Assembly (NCBI GenBank): GCA_027531565.1 | Contig: JAPZSB010000007.1 | Coordinates: 62,001 to 126,000 of the forward strand | Length of the DNA stretch: 64,000 bases | DNA from: Beijerinckiaceae bacterium | Lineage (GTDB): Bacteria > Pseudomonadota > Alphaproteobacteria > Rhizobiales > Beijerinckiaceae | Reading direction: 5' to 3' | Part shown: positions 9,512-19,046 of the stretch, piece after piece | Layout of the letters: the number at the start of each line of letters is the position of its first letter | Position numbering within the stretch: position 1 is the first letter of the stretch | Position numbers and translations under genes: made by a program | The notes under the pieces: generated by a model | What the model was told of the DNA's origin: nothing | What the model saw: only the letters and a program-made list of their open reading frames with translations | The model's database searches: none

Positions 9512-10114
9512 GTGGAAAACCTACTGAAAATCAGTTCGCTGATCGATGCGATCAATGAGCGGATCGGCCAGTTCGTCAAATGGCTGATCCTGGCTGCCGT
9601 GATCGTTTCAACCGGGAATGCGGTGATCCGCAAGGTGTTCAACCAGAGCTCGAATGCCTGGCTGGAGCTGCAATGGTATCTGTTCGGCGCCGTCTTCATG
9701 CTCGGCGCGGCCTATACCTTCCTCAAGAACGAACATATCCGGATCGATATCGTGACGGGGAATTTCCGCAAGCGCACGCGGGACTGGATCGACGTGTTCG
9801 GCCACATCTTCTTCCTCGTGCCGTTCTGCTGGATCATGATCTATCATGGCTGGCCGTTCTTCATGCGCTCCTTCGAGCTCAACGAAGCCTCGATGAATGC
9901 CGGCGGCCTCACGGTCTGGCCGGCGAAGCTGCTGGTGCCGGCGGGCTTCGTGCTGCTTCTGGCGCAGGGCATTTCCGAGCTGATCAAGCGTTACGCCATC
10001 ATCAAGGGCGTGATCGAGGATCCGAATGCAGCGGTCGGCCACCATGCCGCGGCGGAAGCGGAAGCTGCCCGCCTGCTGGAAGTGGCCAAGGCCGAAGCCG
10101 CGTCCCGCACCTGA
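9512..10114 (+). CDS. dctQ: TRAP transporter small permease (DctQ)
   Basis: Small membrane subunit of a tripartite ATP-independent periplasmic transporter. The 200 residues show four membrane helices and the DctQ signatures WLELQWYLFGAVFMLGAAY and NEHIRIDI. The GTG start follows GGGGAGA with good spacing. The C terminus is an Ala/Glu-rich tail. It is followed 22 bp later by the large permease, so the two form an operon. The matching binding protein (TakP-like) lies 1.1 kb beyond the permease on the other strand. Confidence 0.92.
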   Translation: MENLLKISSLIDAINERIGQFVKWLILAAVIVSTGNAVIRKVFNQSSNAWLELQWYLFGAVFMLGAAYTFLKNEHIRIDIVTGNFRKRTRDWIDVFGHIFFLVPFCWIMIYHGWPFFMRSFELNEASMNAGGLTVWPAKLLVPAGFVLLLAQGISELIKRYAIIKGVIEDPNAAVGHHAAAEAEAARLLEVAKAEAASRT

Positions 10115-10136
10115 TCCGCCCATTCGAGGAATTCCG

Positions 10137-11978
10137 ATGTCCAAGCGTCTTACCCTCTGGCTCGGCGGATCTCTGCTGAGCATCGCCCTCGCCCTTGTCT
10201 TCCTGACCGGTTTCGGCACCGAGGCTGCCCTCGCGGCGGTCGAACGCAAGCCCGGCTTTACCGGCTTCATCACCCACTACATGGCCCCCATCATGTTCGC
10301 CTCGCTCGTGGCGCTGCTGCTGATGGGCTATCCGGTCGCCTTCGCGCTGGCGGCCTGCGGCCTGCTCTATGCCGTCATCGGCATCGAACTCGGCCTGTTC
10401 GTGCCGAACTTCCTGCAGGCCCTGCCGGAACGCGTCTACGGCACGATGAACAACGACGTGCTGCTCGCCATTCCGTTCTTCACCTTCATGGGGCTGATCC
10501 TCGAACGGTCGGGCATGGCGGAAGACCTGCTCGACACGATCGGCCAGCTCTTCGGGCCGATCCGCGGCGGCCTTGCCTATGCGGTCATCTTCGTCGGGGC
10601 GCTGCTCGCCGCGACCACCGGCGTCGTGGCCGCCTCGGTCATCTCGATGGGCCTGATCTCGCTGCCGATCATGCTGCGCTACGGCTATGACCGCCGTATC
10701 GCTTCGGGCGTCATCGCCGCCTCGGGCACGCTGGCGCAGATCATTCCGCCCTCGCTGGTCCTGATCGTCATGGCCGACCAGCTCGGCCGTTCGGTCGGCG
10801 ACATGTATGAAGGCGCCTTCATCCCGGGCATCGTGCTCTCGCTGCTCTATGCCGGCTATATCTTCCTCGTCTCGATCCTCCGGCCGTCCTATGTGCCGGC
10901 CCTGCCGAAGGAAGCCCGGACGCTCGGGGGCGGCGTCGGCTCGCTGATCGTCTGCCTGATCATCGCTGTCGCGCTGACCTATTTCCTGAAGGACCGCTTC
11001 GTCGGCCATGTCCAGCCGGGTTCGGAAATGATCCTCGCGGCCTTCGCGGCGATGGTCGTCGTCTATATCCTGGCGCTGATCCACAAGTTCATGGGCCTCA
11101 GCATCATTTCCCGCCTGTCGCAGGAAGTGATCATGGTGCTCATGCCGCCGCTGGGCCTGATCTTCCTGGTGCTGGGCACGATCTTCATCGGTCTCGCCAC
11201 GCCGACGGAAGGCGGCGCGATGGGCGCCACCGGTGCAATGCTGATCGCGGTGGCCAAGCGCCGCCTGACGATGGGCCTCGTCTCGCAGGCCCTCGATTCC
11301 ACGGCCAAGCTCTCGGCCTTCGTCGTCTTCATCCTGATCGGTGCGCGCGTCTTCTCGCTCACCTTCTACGGGGTGAACGGCCATGTCTGGGTGGAAGAAC
11401 TGCTCGTGTCGCTGCCGGGCGGCCAGGCCGGGTTCCTGATCGTCGTCAACATCATGGTCTTCCTGCTGGCCTTCTTCCTCGACTTCTTCGAGCTGGCCTT
11501 CATCGTCGTGCCGCTGCTCGGCCCGGCAGCGGAGAAGCTGGGGATCGACCTGATCTGGTTCGGCGTCATCCTCGGGGTGAACATGCAGACCAGCTTCATG
11601 CATCCGCCCTTCGGCTTCGCGCTGTTCTACCTCCGCTCGGTGGCGCCGAAAGTGGCCTATATCGACAAGGTGACCGGCAAGGAGACCGAGCCCGTCACCA
11701 CCGGCCAGATCTACTGGGGGGCCGTGCCTTTCGTGGTCATCCAGTGCATCATGGTGGCGCTGGTCATCATCTTCCCGCAGATGGTGATGCATTACAAAGG
11801 CAGCCAGGTTCAGATCGATCCGGCCAAGATCGAGCAGCAGTTCAAGAACCTGACGATCCCGGGGCTGGATTCCCCGCCGGGCCTGCCGGGCCTCACCCCG
11901 CCGGGTGGTGGTGGCCTGCCGGGCTTCGCGCCGCCGGCCGGTCCGCCGCCGGGGCTCGAGCCGCCGAAGCCGCAATAA
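10137..11978 (+). CDS. dctM: TRAP transporter large permease (DctM)
   Basis: Ion-coupled permease subunit of the TRAP system, 613 residues with more than twelve hydrophobic helices. This is the long form typical of the TRAP branch annotated mannitol/chloroaromatic or alpha-keto acid. Conserved DctM stretches include VLLAIPFFTFMGLILERSG, GTLAQIIPPSLVLIVMADQL and GLATPTEGGAMGATGAML. The start ATG has GAGGA 6 bp upstream. An unusual C-terminal tail of about 40 residues rich in Pro, Gly and Leu (PPGLPGLTPPGGGG...) follows the last helix. A strong terminator comes 24 bp after the stop. Confidence 0.94.
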   Translation: MSKRLTLWLGGSLLSIALALVFLTGFGTEAALAAVERKPGFTGFITHYMAPIMFASLVALLLMGYPVAFALAACGLLYAVIGIELGLFVPNFLQALPERVYGTMNNDVLLAIPFFTFMGLILERSGMAEDLLDTIGQLFGPIRGGLAYAVIFVGALLAATTGVVAASVISMGLISLPIMLRYGYDRRIASGVIAASGTLAQIIPPSLVLIVMADQLGRSVGDMYEGAFIPGIVLSLLYAGYIFLVSILRPSYVPALPKEARTLGGGVGSLIVCLIIAVALTYFLKDRFVGHVQPGSEMILAAFAAMVVVYILALIHKFMGLSIISRLSQEVIMVLMPPLGLIFLVLGTIFIGLATPTEGGAMGATGAMLIAVAKRRLTMGLVSQALDSTAKLSAFVVFILIGARVFSLTFYGVNGHVWVEELLVSLPGGQAGFLIVVNIMVFLLAFFLDFFELAFIVVPLLGPAAEKLGIDLIWFGVILGVNMQTSFMHPPFGFALFYLRSVAPKVAYIDKVTGKETEPVTTGQIYWGAVPFVVIQCIMVALVIIFPQMVMHYKGSQVQIDPAKIEQQFKNLTIPGLDSPPGLPGLTPPGGGGLPGFAPPAGPPPGLEPPKPQ

Positions 11979-12001
11979 GCGGCCTTGCGACACCACAGGA
12001 A

Positions 12002-12026
12002 AGCCGGGCCTCGCGCCCGGCTTTTT
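12002..12026 (+). terminator. rho-independent terminator of dctQM
   Basis: Stem AGCCGGGC / GCCCGGCT with a 5-nt loop and a T run (12022-12026), directly after dctM. Confidence 0.9.
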
Positions 12027-12056
12027 CATGTCAGCAGGGTCCCGGTGTGCCGCGGC

Positions 12057-12464
12057 TCAGGCCGAGAGCCATCCCGCCGAGAGATGCTCGTGCAGCCAGC
12101 GGATCACGAAAGCGAGCCCCAGCAGCCAGAGCAGGATGATGATCCATTTCGCCGTCCGGCTGACCGGGGCGGGCATCCGGTCGGCCTGCCGGCGGAACTC
12201 CTCCATGAGCGATGGAGGCACGAGCCGGATCGCCAGCCAGATCAGGCCCGGCAGGAGGATCACGTCATCGAGCAATCCAAGGACCGGGATGAAATCGGGG
12301 ATCAGGTCGATCGGCGAGAGCGCGTAGGCCGCCGCGAAGCCGGCGACAAGGCGCGCGGACCAGGGCGTCCGTCGGTCGCGGGCTGCAACCCACAGCGCGA
12401 GGACCTCGCGCTTCAGACGCCGGGCCCAGTCGCGCAGTACGGCCAGCCTTTCCGGTGATGCCAT
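12057..12464 (-). CDS. DUF1232 (YkvA-like) membrane protein
   Basis: A 135-residue protein with a DUF1232 domain, recognised by YALSPIDLIPDFIPVLGLLDDVILLPG, followed by a C-terminal membrane helix (KWIIILLWLLGLAFVIRWL). The family is widespread and without assigned biochemical function. The ATG at 12464 is chosen because the domain starts shortly after it; longer frames reach into the gap before the acetyltransferase gene. It lies 82 bp downstream of the acetyltransferase gene on the same strand and may be co-transcribed. Confidence 0.85.
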   Translation of the reverse strand: MASPERLAVLRDWARRLKREVLALWVAARDRRTPWSARLVAGFAAAYALSPIDLIPDFIPVLGLLDDVILLPGLIWLAIRLVPPSLMEEFRRQADRMPAPVSRTAKWIIILLWLLGLAFVIRWLHEHLSAGWLSA

Positions 12465-12546
12465 GGATCTATCATGCCGCAAGGGTGGGAGCCTGTCGAG
12501 GCAACCGGCTGCAGGGCTCGTTGTGGCGCCCTCTATCTCCCGGCCG

Positions 12547-12999
12547 TCAGACCGGGATGTCGAAATGCAGCACATCCTCGCGCCGGCCCAGACGCGTGTA
12601 GAGCGCGATGGCGGGGTCATCCCCGTAATCGGCCTGCACGAAAATGACATGCGCGCCGGCATCCCGCGCGATGGGCTTCAGCGCCTCGATCAGCCCCGTG
12701 GCGATGCCCCGGCGGCGGGCCTCCCCGGCAACCGCAAGATCGTAGATATAGGCCTCGCTGCGCTCCTGTTCGAATTTCCGGAGCAGAAAGGCCGCCAGCG
12801 CACCGACAACCACACCGTCCTGCTCCGCCACGAGGGCCATGAAATCCGGATTGGCCAGCAGGCGCTCGCGCCAGACCGGGCCCGGACGGCGGGAGGAATA
12901 GGCGCCGGGATCCTCGAAGGCTTCCGCGAAGAGGTCAAGCATGGCGGCAAAGCCCGCCGCGTCTCCCGGTGCGAGGCGGCGGATGGACCAGTCGGGCAT
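12547..12999 (-). CDS. AAC(3)-I-like GNAT acetyltransferase
   Basis: GNAT-fold N-acetyltransferase of 150 residues. From memory of the family, the sequence is strikingly like aminoglycoside 3-N-acetyltransferases of the AAC(3)-I group: LDLF near the start, VVGALAAFLLRKFEQERSE, AYIYDLAVAGEARRRGIAT (acetyl-CoA pyrophosphate loop R-RGIA), VQADYGDDPAIALYTRLG and a final HFDI. The length also fits. It is not in an integron or next to any mobile gene, so it may be an ancestral housekeeping acetyltransferase rather than an acquired resistance gene. GGAGAG precedes the ATG. Confidence 0.85.
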   Translation of the reverse strand: MPDWSIRRLAPGDAAGFAAMLDLFAEAFEDPGAYSSRRPGPVWRERLLANPDFMALVAEQDGVVVGALAAFLLRKFEQERSEAYIYDLAVAGEARRRGIATGLIEALKPIARDAGAHVIFVQADYGDDPAIALYTRLGRREDVLHFDIPV

Positions 13000-13035
13000 G
13001 GGCGGTTCTCTCCGTTGAATGGGGAGAGTTCGAAC

Positions 13036-13062
13036 AAAAAACGGCGGCCCGAAGGCCGCCGT
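13036..13062 (-). terminator. rho-independent terminator of takP
   Basis: Stem ACGGCGGCC / GGCCGCCGT around a 4-nt loop. On the minus strand it is followed by a T run (13036-13041), 26 bp after the takP stop. Confidence 0.9.
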
Positions 13063-13087
13063 TCCTGTTCCGTGACCGGAGATCCGA

Positions 13088-14224
<1,137 letters not shown>

Positions 14225-14285
14225 CTACCCTTGGAAACGCCGGGCAAGTTGTAGGGAACATCCAATCTTTCGCAACCTTTTTCAT

Positions 14286-14307
14286 GGCACCCCGAGCCCG
14301 GGGTGCC
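14286..14307. repeat. 8-bp perfect inverted repeat between mrp and takP
   Basis: GGCACCCC (14286-14293), 6-nt loop, GGGGTGCC (14300-14307), 61 bp after the mrp stop on the minus strand. There is no proper T run on that side, so it is a weak terminator candidate or an upstream element of takP. Confidence 0.4.
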
Positions 14308-14367
14308 CGGCGTTTTCAGTATGAGTATTATGTGATTTCCGCATATGTGCAATGCACATGGCGCGGA

Positions 14368-15483
14368 TCAGGCATCAAAAACGATCCGCGGCGCCGGCCT
14401 TTGCGTCGCCCCCCCTTCGAGGATGCCCCAGACCTTCGCGGCAATCCCGCGATAGGCGATGGCATGGGGGCTGTCGGGCTCCGAAACGACCACCGGGGTG
14501 CCGGCATCGGATTTCTCGCGGATCGACATGGTCAGCGGGATCTCGCCGAGGAAGGGCACGCCCTGCCGTTCCGCTTCGGCGCGGGCCCCGCCATTGCCGA
14601 AAATGTCGTAGCGCTTGCCGGTATCGGGCGCGATGAAATAGCTCATGTTCTCGATGATGCCGAGGATCGGCACCTCGACCTTGCGGAACATGGCGACTCC
14701 GCGACGGGCATCGATCAGCGCGAGGTCCTGCGGCGTCGAGACGATCACGGCGCCGGCCAGCGGCACGTTCTGCGCCATGGTGAGCTGGGCATCGCCGGTG
14801 CCGGGCGGCATGTCGACGACGAGGATGTCGAGCTCGCCCCAATCGACCTCGCGCAGCATCTGCTGGATGGCCGAGATGACCATGGGGCCGCGCCAGATCA
14901 TGGCAGCTTCCTCATCGACCAGGAAGCCGATCGACATCACCTTGATGCCGTAGCCCTGCATCGGGTTGAGCGTCCGCCCTTCCTTGAGCGTCGGCCGGCC
15001 ATGGATGGCGAAGAGCTTCGGCATGGAGGGGCCGTAGATATCCGCATCGAGCACGCCGACACGGAGGCCCTGCGCCGCGAAGCCGAGCGCGAGATTGCAG
15101 GCGGTGGTCGACTTGCCGACGCCGCCCTTGCCCGAGGCGACCGCGATGATGTGCCGGATGCCGGCGACCTGCACTTTCGCCTGCCCGCCGGGGCCGGGCT
15201 GGGCGGGTTTCGCCGGCGCGGCAGCGGCCGGCCTCGCCGCGGCCTCGGCGGTCAGCGTCACGAGGGCGGAGGTGATGCCGGGCACGGCGCGCGCCGCCGC
15301 CTCGGCGGCTTTGCGGAGCGGCTCGGCCCCGGCCACCTGCGCGGCGGGCACGGTGATCGAGAAATAGGCCTTGCCCTGGTGGATGACGATCTCCGACAGG
15401 GCACCCGAATCCGCCAGCGAGCCGCGCCCGTCCGGCATTGCTACCCCTGCCAGGGCCCGCCGGACCTGTTCCTTGTCTGCCAT
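14368..15483 (-). CDS. apbC: Mrp/ApbC family iron-sulfur cluster carrier ATPase
   Basis: Cytoplasmic P-loop ATPase (NBP35/Mrp type) that carries Fe-S clusters to apoproteins. The 371 residues comprise an N-terminal MIP18/DUF59-like region (about 1-75), an Ala/Pro linker, and the ATPase with GKGGVGKSTT, DADIYGPSMP and DMPPGTGDAQLT. The usual CxxC that bridges the cluster between subunits, expected just after ENMSYF, is absent: the sequence reads IENMSYFIAPDTGKRYDIFG. I recall the same variant in other alphaproteobacterial homologues, so it is probably not a local lesion. The ATG at 15483 is chosen over an upstream extension with no conservation. Confidence 0.9.
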   Translation of the reverse strand: MADKEQVRRALAGVAMPDGRGSLADSGALSEIVIHQGKAYFSITVPAAQVAGAEPLRKAAEAAARAVPGITSALVTLTAEAAARPAAAAPAKPAQPGPGGQAKVQVAGIRHIIAVASGKGGVGKSTTACNLALGFAAQGLRVGVLDADIYGPSMPKLFAIHGRPTLKEGRTLNPMQGYGIKVMSIGFLVDEEAAMIWRGPMVISAIQQMLREVDWGELDILVVDMPPGTGDAQLTMAQNVPLAGAVIVSTPQDLALIDARRGVAMFRKVEVPILGIIENMSYFIAPDTGKRYDIFGNGGARAEAERQGVPFLGEIPLTMSIREKSDAGTPVVVSEPDSPHAIAYRGIAAKVWGILEGGATQRPAPRIVFDA

Positions 15484-15788
15484 CGTTCCTGCCTCGTGCC
15501 TGCTGTCCGCGACGCCGTCCGGGCCGCAGTGTCCGGACGAGGCCAGATAGGGCGCGGGGGCGGGATTGGTCAATCAGCAAGCATGCGGAACGCGCAGCGG
15601 GCATTCCGCTCGCGCGGGAGGCGCAAACCTGCGGGATCGGGGAAAACGGGCATCCGCCGCGACAAAAATAGTGGGACGGGGACATTGCCAAATGCCCCGA
15701 ACTTATCTCACTCTAGCCAAGGGCCGCCAGAAGGCGGGGTCGAAAGCCGTTGCACAGGGGGCTGTGCAATCCAGCAGGGAGAGAGAAA
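15484..15788. other. 305-bp divergent intergenic region
   Basis: Lies between the starts of apbC (left) and the amino-acid-binding protein gene (right) and should carry both promoters. I see no strong inverted repeat, riboswitch or convincing -35/-10 pair. A GGGAGAGAG ribosome-binding stretch sits at its right end. Confidence 0.5.
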
Positions 15789-16565
15789 ATGAAGTTGCTG
15801 CGTGTGCTCGTGACGTCTGCCGTTGTCGCCGTTTCCGGTGCAGCCATGGCGCAGACGAAGGAATGGAAGGAAATCCGCATCGGCACCGAGGGCGCCTACC
15901 CGCCCTACAACAATCTCAACGCGAAGAAGGAACTCGAGGGTTTCGAGATCGACTACATGAACGATCTCTGCGCGAAGATGAAGGTCAAGTGCACCTGGGT
16001 GGTGCAGGATTGGGATGGCATCATCCCGGCGCTGCTCTCGAACAAGTATGACGTGATCGTCGCCGGCATGAATGCCACGCCGGAGCGCCAGAAGCGTGTC
16101 GATTTCACGGATGTCTACACCTCGACGCCGATCGCCATGGTCGGTGCCAAATCGATCACCTCGACCGATATCTCCCCGGCGGCGCTGAAGGGCAAGAATA
16201 TCGGTGCGCAGGGCTCGACGATCCACATGAATTACCTCGAGGCCTATTACAAGCAGTCCACCGCGCGCCCCTATCCGACCCAGGAAGAGGCCAATCTCGA
16301 CCTGCTCAACGGCCGTCTCGACTATATCGTCGCCGATCTCGAGGCGCTCGAGACCTTCGTGAAGGGCAAGGGCAAGGATTGCTGCAAGATCATCGCCGAG
16401 GTGAAGCGCGATCCGGCGATCCACGGCCCGGGTGTCGGCATGGCGATGCGGAAGGGCGAGAAGGAACTCGCCGCGATGCTCAACAAGGCGATTGCCGATT
16501 CCAAGGCCGATGGCAGCCTCGACAAGCACGCAATGAAGTGGCTGGGCAAGAAGGCCATCCAGTAA
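15789..16565 (+). CDS. polar amino acid ABC transporter substrate-binding protein
   Basis: Periplasmic binding protein of the lysine/arginine/ornithine-octopine type, 258 residues, with a signal peptide cleaved near AMAQ. Recognisable stretches are IGTEGAYPPYNN, GFEIDYMNDLCAKM, WDGIIPALLSNKYDVIVAGM and TPERQKRVDFTDVY. It has one extra cysteine pair, CC, in GKDCCKII. It is the first gene of an operon with two permease genes; the ATG follows GGGAGAGAGAAA. Basic amino acids or opine-like compounds are the likeliest ligands, by family only. Confidence 0.93.
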   Translation: MKLLRVLVTSAVVAVSGAAMAQTKEWKEIRIGTEGAYPPYNNLNAKKELEGFEIDYMNDLCAKMKVKCTWVVQDWDGIIPALLSNKYDVIVAGMNATPERQKRVDFTDVYTSTPIAMVGAKSITSTDISPAALKGKNIGAQGSTIHMNYLEAYYKQSTARPYPTQEEANLDLLNGRLDYIVADLEALETFVKGKGKDCCKIIAEVKRDPAIHGPGVGMAMRKGEKELAAMLNKAIADSKADGSLDKHAMKWLGKKAIQ

Positions 16566-16617
16566 GCAACGGCGTTCCGGCGGCACGGTTTCCCGTGTCG
16601 CCGGTCCCCATTTGATC

Positions 16618-17343
16618 ATGCAATATTATCTCGATCTTCTTTCCTTCGGACCGGAAGGCTGGGGCGATGAATTGCTCGCCGGGGCCCTGGTCACCATCTC
16701 GATCGCGCTGGCGACTCTGCCCTTCGGGCTGGCCCTCGGCCTCGCCATCGCGGTGGCCAAGCGTTCGCGCTCGTGGACCCTGCGCACCTTCGCGACGCTC
16801 TACACCACGATCTTCCGGGGCGTTCCGGAACTCCTCACGCTCTACATCATCTATTTCGGGGTGCAGGTCCTGGCCCAGCGCCTCTGGACCGCGATGGGCC
16901 TGTCCGGGAATTTCGACATGTCGCCCTTCCTCGCGGGGATGGTGGCGCTCGGGGTCGTGCTCGCGGCCTTCTCGGCGGAAGTCTGGCTTGGTGCGCTGAA
17001 CGCGATCCAGAAAGGCCAGCGCGAGGCGGCCGCTGCGCTCGGGCTGACGAAATGGCAGGCCTTCCGGCTGGTCGTCTTTCCGCAACTGATGCGTGTCGCC
17101 CTGCCGGGTCTCGGCAATAACTGGATGGTGCTGCTGAAGGAGACCTCGCTCGTCTCGGTCATCACGCTGCAGGACACGATGTTCATCGCCACGCGGGCGA
17201 ATGTCGTGACGAAGGAGCCATTCCTGTTCTTCGGCGTGGCGGCGCTGATCTACCTCTTCTTCTCCGTGATCTCGACCTGGGGCTTCGACCGGCTCGAAAA
17301 CCGGGCCAACCGGGGCTATTCCCGTGCGGGAGCCATGCGATGA
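16618..17343 (+). CDS. polar amino acid ABC transporter permease (HisQ/ArtQ-like)
   Basis: Membrane subunit of 241 residues with about five helices and the EAA-type cytoplasmic loop (QREAAAALGLTKWQAFRLVVFPQ) that contacts the ATPase. FRGVPELLTLYIIYFG is typical of HisQ/OccQ permeases. The ATG at 16618 is used; a TTG two codons upstream is in frame. It overlaps the next permease gene by 4 bp (ATGA), so the two are translationally coupled. Confidence 0.92.
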   Translation: MQYYLDLLSFGPEGWGDELLAGALVTISIALATLPFGLALGLAIAVAKRSRSWTLRTFATLYTTIFRGVPELLTLYIIYFGVQVLAQRLWTAMGLSGNFDMSPFLAGMVALGVVLAAFSAEVWLGALNAIQKGQREAAAALGLTKWQAFRLVVFPQLMRVALPGLGNNWMVLLKETSLVSVITLQDTMFIATRANVVTKEPFLFFGVAALIYLFFSVISTWGFDRLENRANRGYSRAGAMR

Positions 17344-18056
17344 CCTGGTGCGAGCTTCCCGGCGCGTGGATCGGCCTCGAGGTCCTGCAGAATTACGGCT
17401 GCCGGATGGCCAGCGGCCTCGGCCTGACGCTCCAGCTCGTGGCGATCTCCTTCGGCCTGGGCATCCTCATCGGGCTGGTCCTTGCCGTGCTGCGCCTGCG
17501 CGGCCCGAAGCCGGTGCGGATGATCCTCCATGGCTACATGACGTTCTTCCGCGGCACGCCGCTGCTCGTGCAGCTCTTCCTGATCTATTACGGGCTCGGC
17601 TCTTTCCGGCTGTTCTGGCAGGAGGTCGGGCTGTGGTGGTTCTTCCGGGAACCGCTCTATTGCTGCCTGCTCGCCTTCACCATCAACACCGCCGCCTACC
17701 AGGCCGAGATCTTCCGCGGCGCGCTGCAATCCCTGCCGCAGGGCCAGGCGGAGGCGGCGCGGGCCCTCGGCATGCGGCCCTTCGCCATCTTCCTGAAGGT
17801 GGAGATGCCGCAGGCGATGATCGTGGCGCTTCGCCCGCTCGGCAACGAGCTGATCGTGATGATCAAGGCGAGCGCCCTCGCCTCGCTGGTCACGCTGTTC
17901 GATCTGATGGGGGCCACGCGGCTGGCCTTCGCGCGAAGTTTCGACCTCTCCATTTACCTTGTGGCGGCACTGATCTATCTCGCTCTGGTGGAGATCATCC
18001 GGCGTGTCTGGGATGGTCTGGAAACGCGGCTCACCCGGCATATGGCCCTGCGGTGA
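17340..18056 (+). CDS. polar amino acid ABC transporter permease (HisM/ArtM-like)
   Basis: Second membrane subunit, 238 residues, with FFRGTPLLVQLFLIYYG, NTAAYQAEIFRGALQSLP and the EAA loop AEAARALGMRPFAIFLKVEMPQ. It pairs with the preceding permease, whose stop codon overlaps its start. An ATPase gene would be expected next, but a dehydrogenase gene follows instead, so the energising subunit must be encoded elsewhere. Confidence 0.92.
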   Translation: MTWCELPGAWIGLEVLQNYGCRMASGLGLTLQLVAISFGLGILIGLVLAVLRLRGPKPVRMILHGYMTFFRGTPLLVQLFLIYYGLGSFRLFWQEVGLWWFFREPLYCCLLAFTINTAAYQAEIFRGALQSLPQGQAEAARALGMRPFAIFLKVEMPQAMIVALRPLGNELIVMIKASALASLVTLFDLMGATRLAFARSFDLSIYLVAALIYLALVEIIRRVWDGLETRLTRHMALR

Positions 18057-18098
18057 GACCGCCGGGCATCGGCCTCCGGGCCGGACGGGAGATCAGAA

Positions 18099-18968
18099 AT
18101 GGCGGAAGTCGCATTCCTCGGGCTGGGCGTGATGGGCGCGCCGATGGCGGGGCACCTCAAGAACAAGGGCGGCCATGCCGTCACGGTCTATAACCGCACC
18201 TTCGCGAAGGCCGAGGCCTGGGTGGCCAAGCATGGCGGCGCCGCCGCGAAGACCCCGAAAGAGGCTGCGGCCGGCAAGGATTTCGTCTTTGCCTGCGTCG
18301 GCAATGACGATGATCTCCGCGCCGTGACGATCGGCCCCGACGGTGCCTTCCAGGCGATGAAGCCGGGCGCGATCTTCGTCGACAACACCACCGCTTCCGC
18401 CGAAGTCGCGCGCGAATTGCATGCCGCCGCGAAGGCGCGGGGCATCGCCTTCATCGACGCGCCGGTTTCCGGCGGGCAGGCCGGCGCCGAGAACGGCGTG
18501 CTCACGGTCATGTGCGGCGGCGATGCCGAACCCTTCGCGAAGGCCGAGCCGGTGATCATGGCCTTCGCCCGTGCCTGCCGGCTGCTGGGCCCTTCCGGCG
18601 CCGGCCAGCTCGCCAAGATGATGAACCAGATCTGCATTGCCGGGCTGGTGCAGGGCCTTTCGGAAGCGGTGCATTTCGGCAAGCGGGCCGGGCTCGATGT
18701 CGAGGCCGTGCTGGAGGTGATCTCCAAGGGTGCCGCCGGCTCGTGGCAGATGGAGAACCGCGGCAAGACAATGGTCGCCGGCAAGTTCGATTTCGGCTTC
18801 GCGGTGGACTGGATGCGGAAGGATCTCGATATCTGCCTCACCGAGGCGCGGCGCAACGGCGCGCATCTGCCGGTCACGGCCCTGGTCGACCAGTTCTATT
18901 CCGAAGTCCAGAAAATGGGCGGCAACCGCTGGGATACGTCCAGCCTGGTCGCCCGGCTGGAAAAATGA
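18099..18968 (+). CDS. 3-hydroxyisobutyrate dehydrogenase-family NAD(P)-dependent oxidoreductase
   Basis: Beta-hydroxyacid dehydrogenase of 289 residues. The N-terminal Rossmann domain starts with FLGLGVMGAPMAGHL. The substrate-binding DAPVSGGQAGAENG motif and the catalytic-lysine segment GAGQLAKMMNQ are intact, and the C-terminal helical domain is complete. Members reduce or oxidise 3-hydroxyisobutyrate, tartronate semialdehyde or related short acids; this one cannot be placed further. It follows the permease genes by 42 bp and could be in the same transcript, so the imported compound may feed its pathway. Confidence 0.9.
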   Translation: MAEVAFLGLGVMGAPMAGHLKNKGGHAVTVYNRTFAKAEAWVAKHGGAAAKTPKEAAAGKDFVFACVGNDDDLRAVTIGPDGAFQAMKPGAIFVDNTTASAEVARELHAAAKARGIAFIDAPVSGGQAGAENGVLTVMCGGDAEPFAKAEPVIMAFARACRLLGPSGAGQLAKMMNQICIAGLVQGLSEAVHFGKRAGLDVEAVLEVISKGAAGSWQMENRGKTMVAGKFDFGFAVDWMRKDLDICLTEARRNGAHLPVTALVDQFYSEVQKMGGNRWDTSSLVARLEK

Positions 18969-19014
18969 TCCGGCTCCCGGCCGTTGCGTGGCCGGATTGA
19001 ACCGCAGCCCGAAG

Positions 19015-19044
19015 AAAAAGGCCGGAGCGTTGCTCCGGCCTTTT
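19015..19044. terminator. bidirectional rho-independent terminator
   Basis: Stem GGCCGGAGC / GCTCCGGCC (19020-19028, 19032-19040) with a 3-nt loop, preceded by an A run and followed by TTTT. It lies between two convergent genes ending at 18968 and 19047 and can serve both. Confidence 0.9.
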
Positions 19045-19046
19045 CG

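Noticed and set aside
10002-12029. 675-codon open frame on the minus strand
   Set aside because: It lies wholly opposite dctM and has a charged, Asp/His/Arg-rich product typical of the antisense frame of a GC-rich gene.
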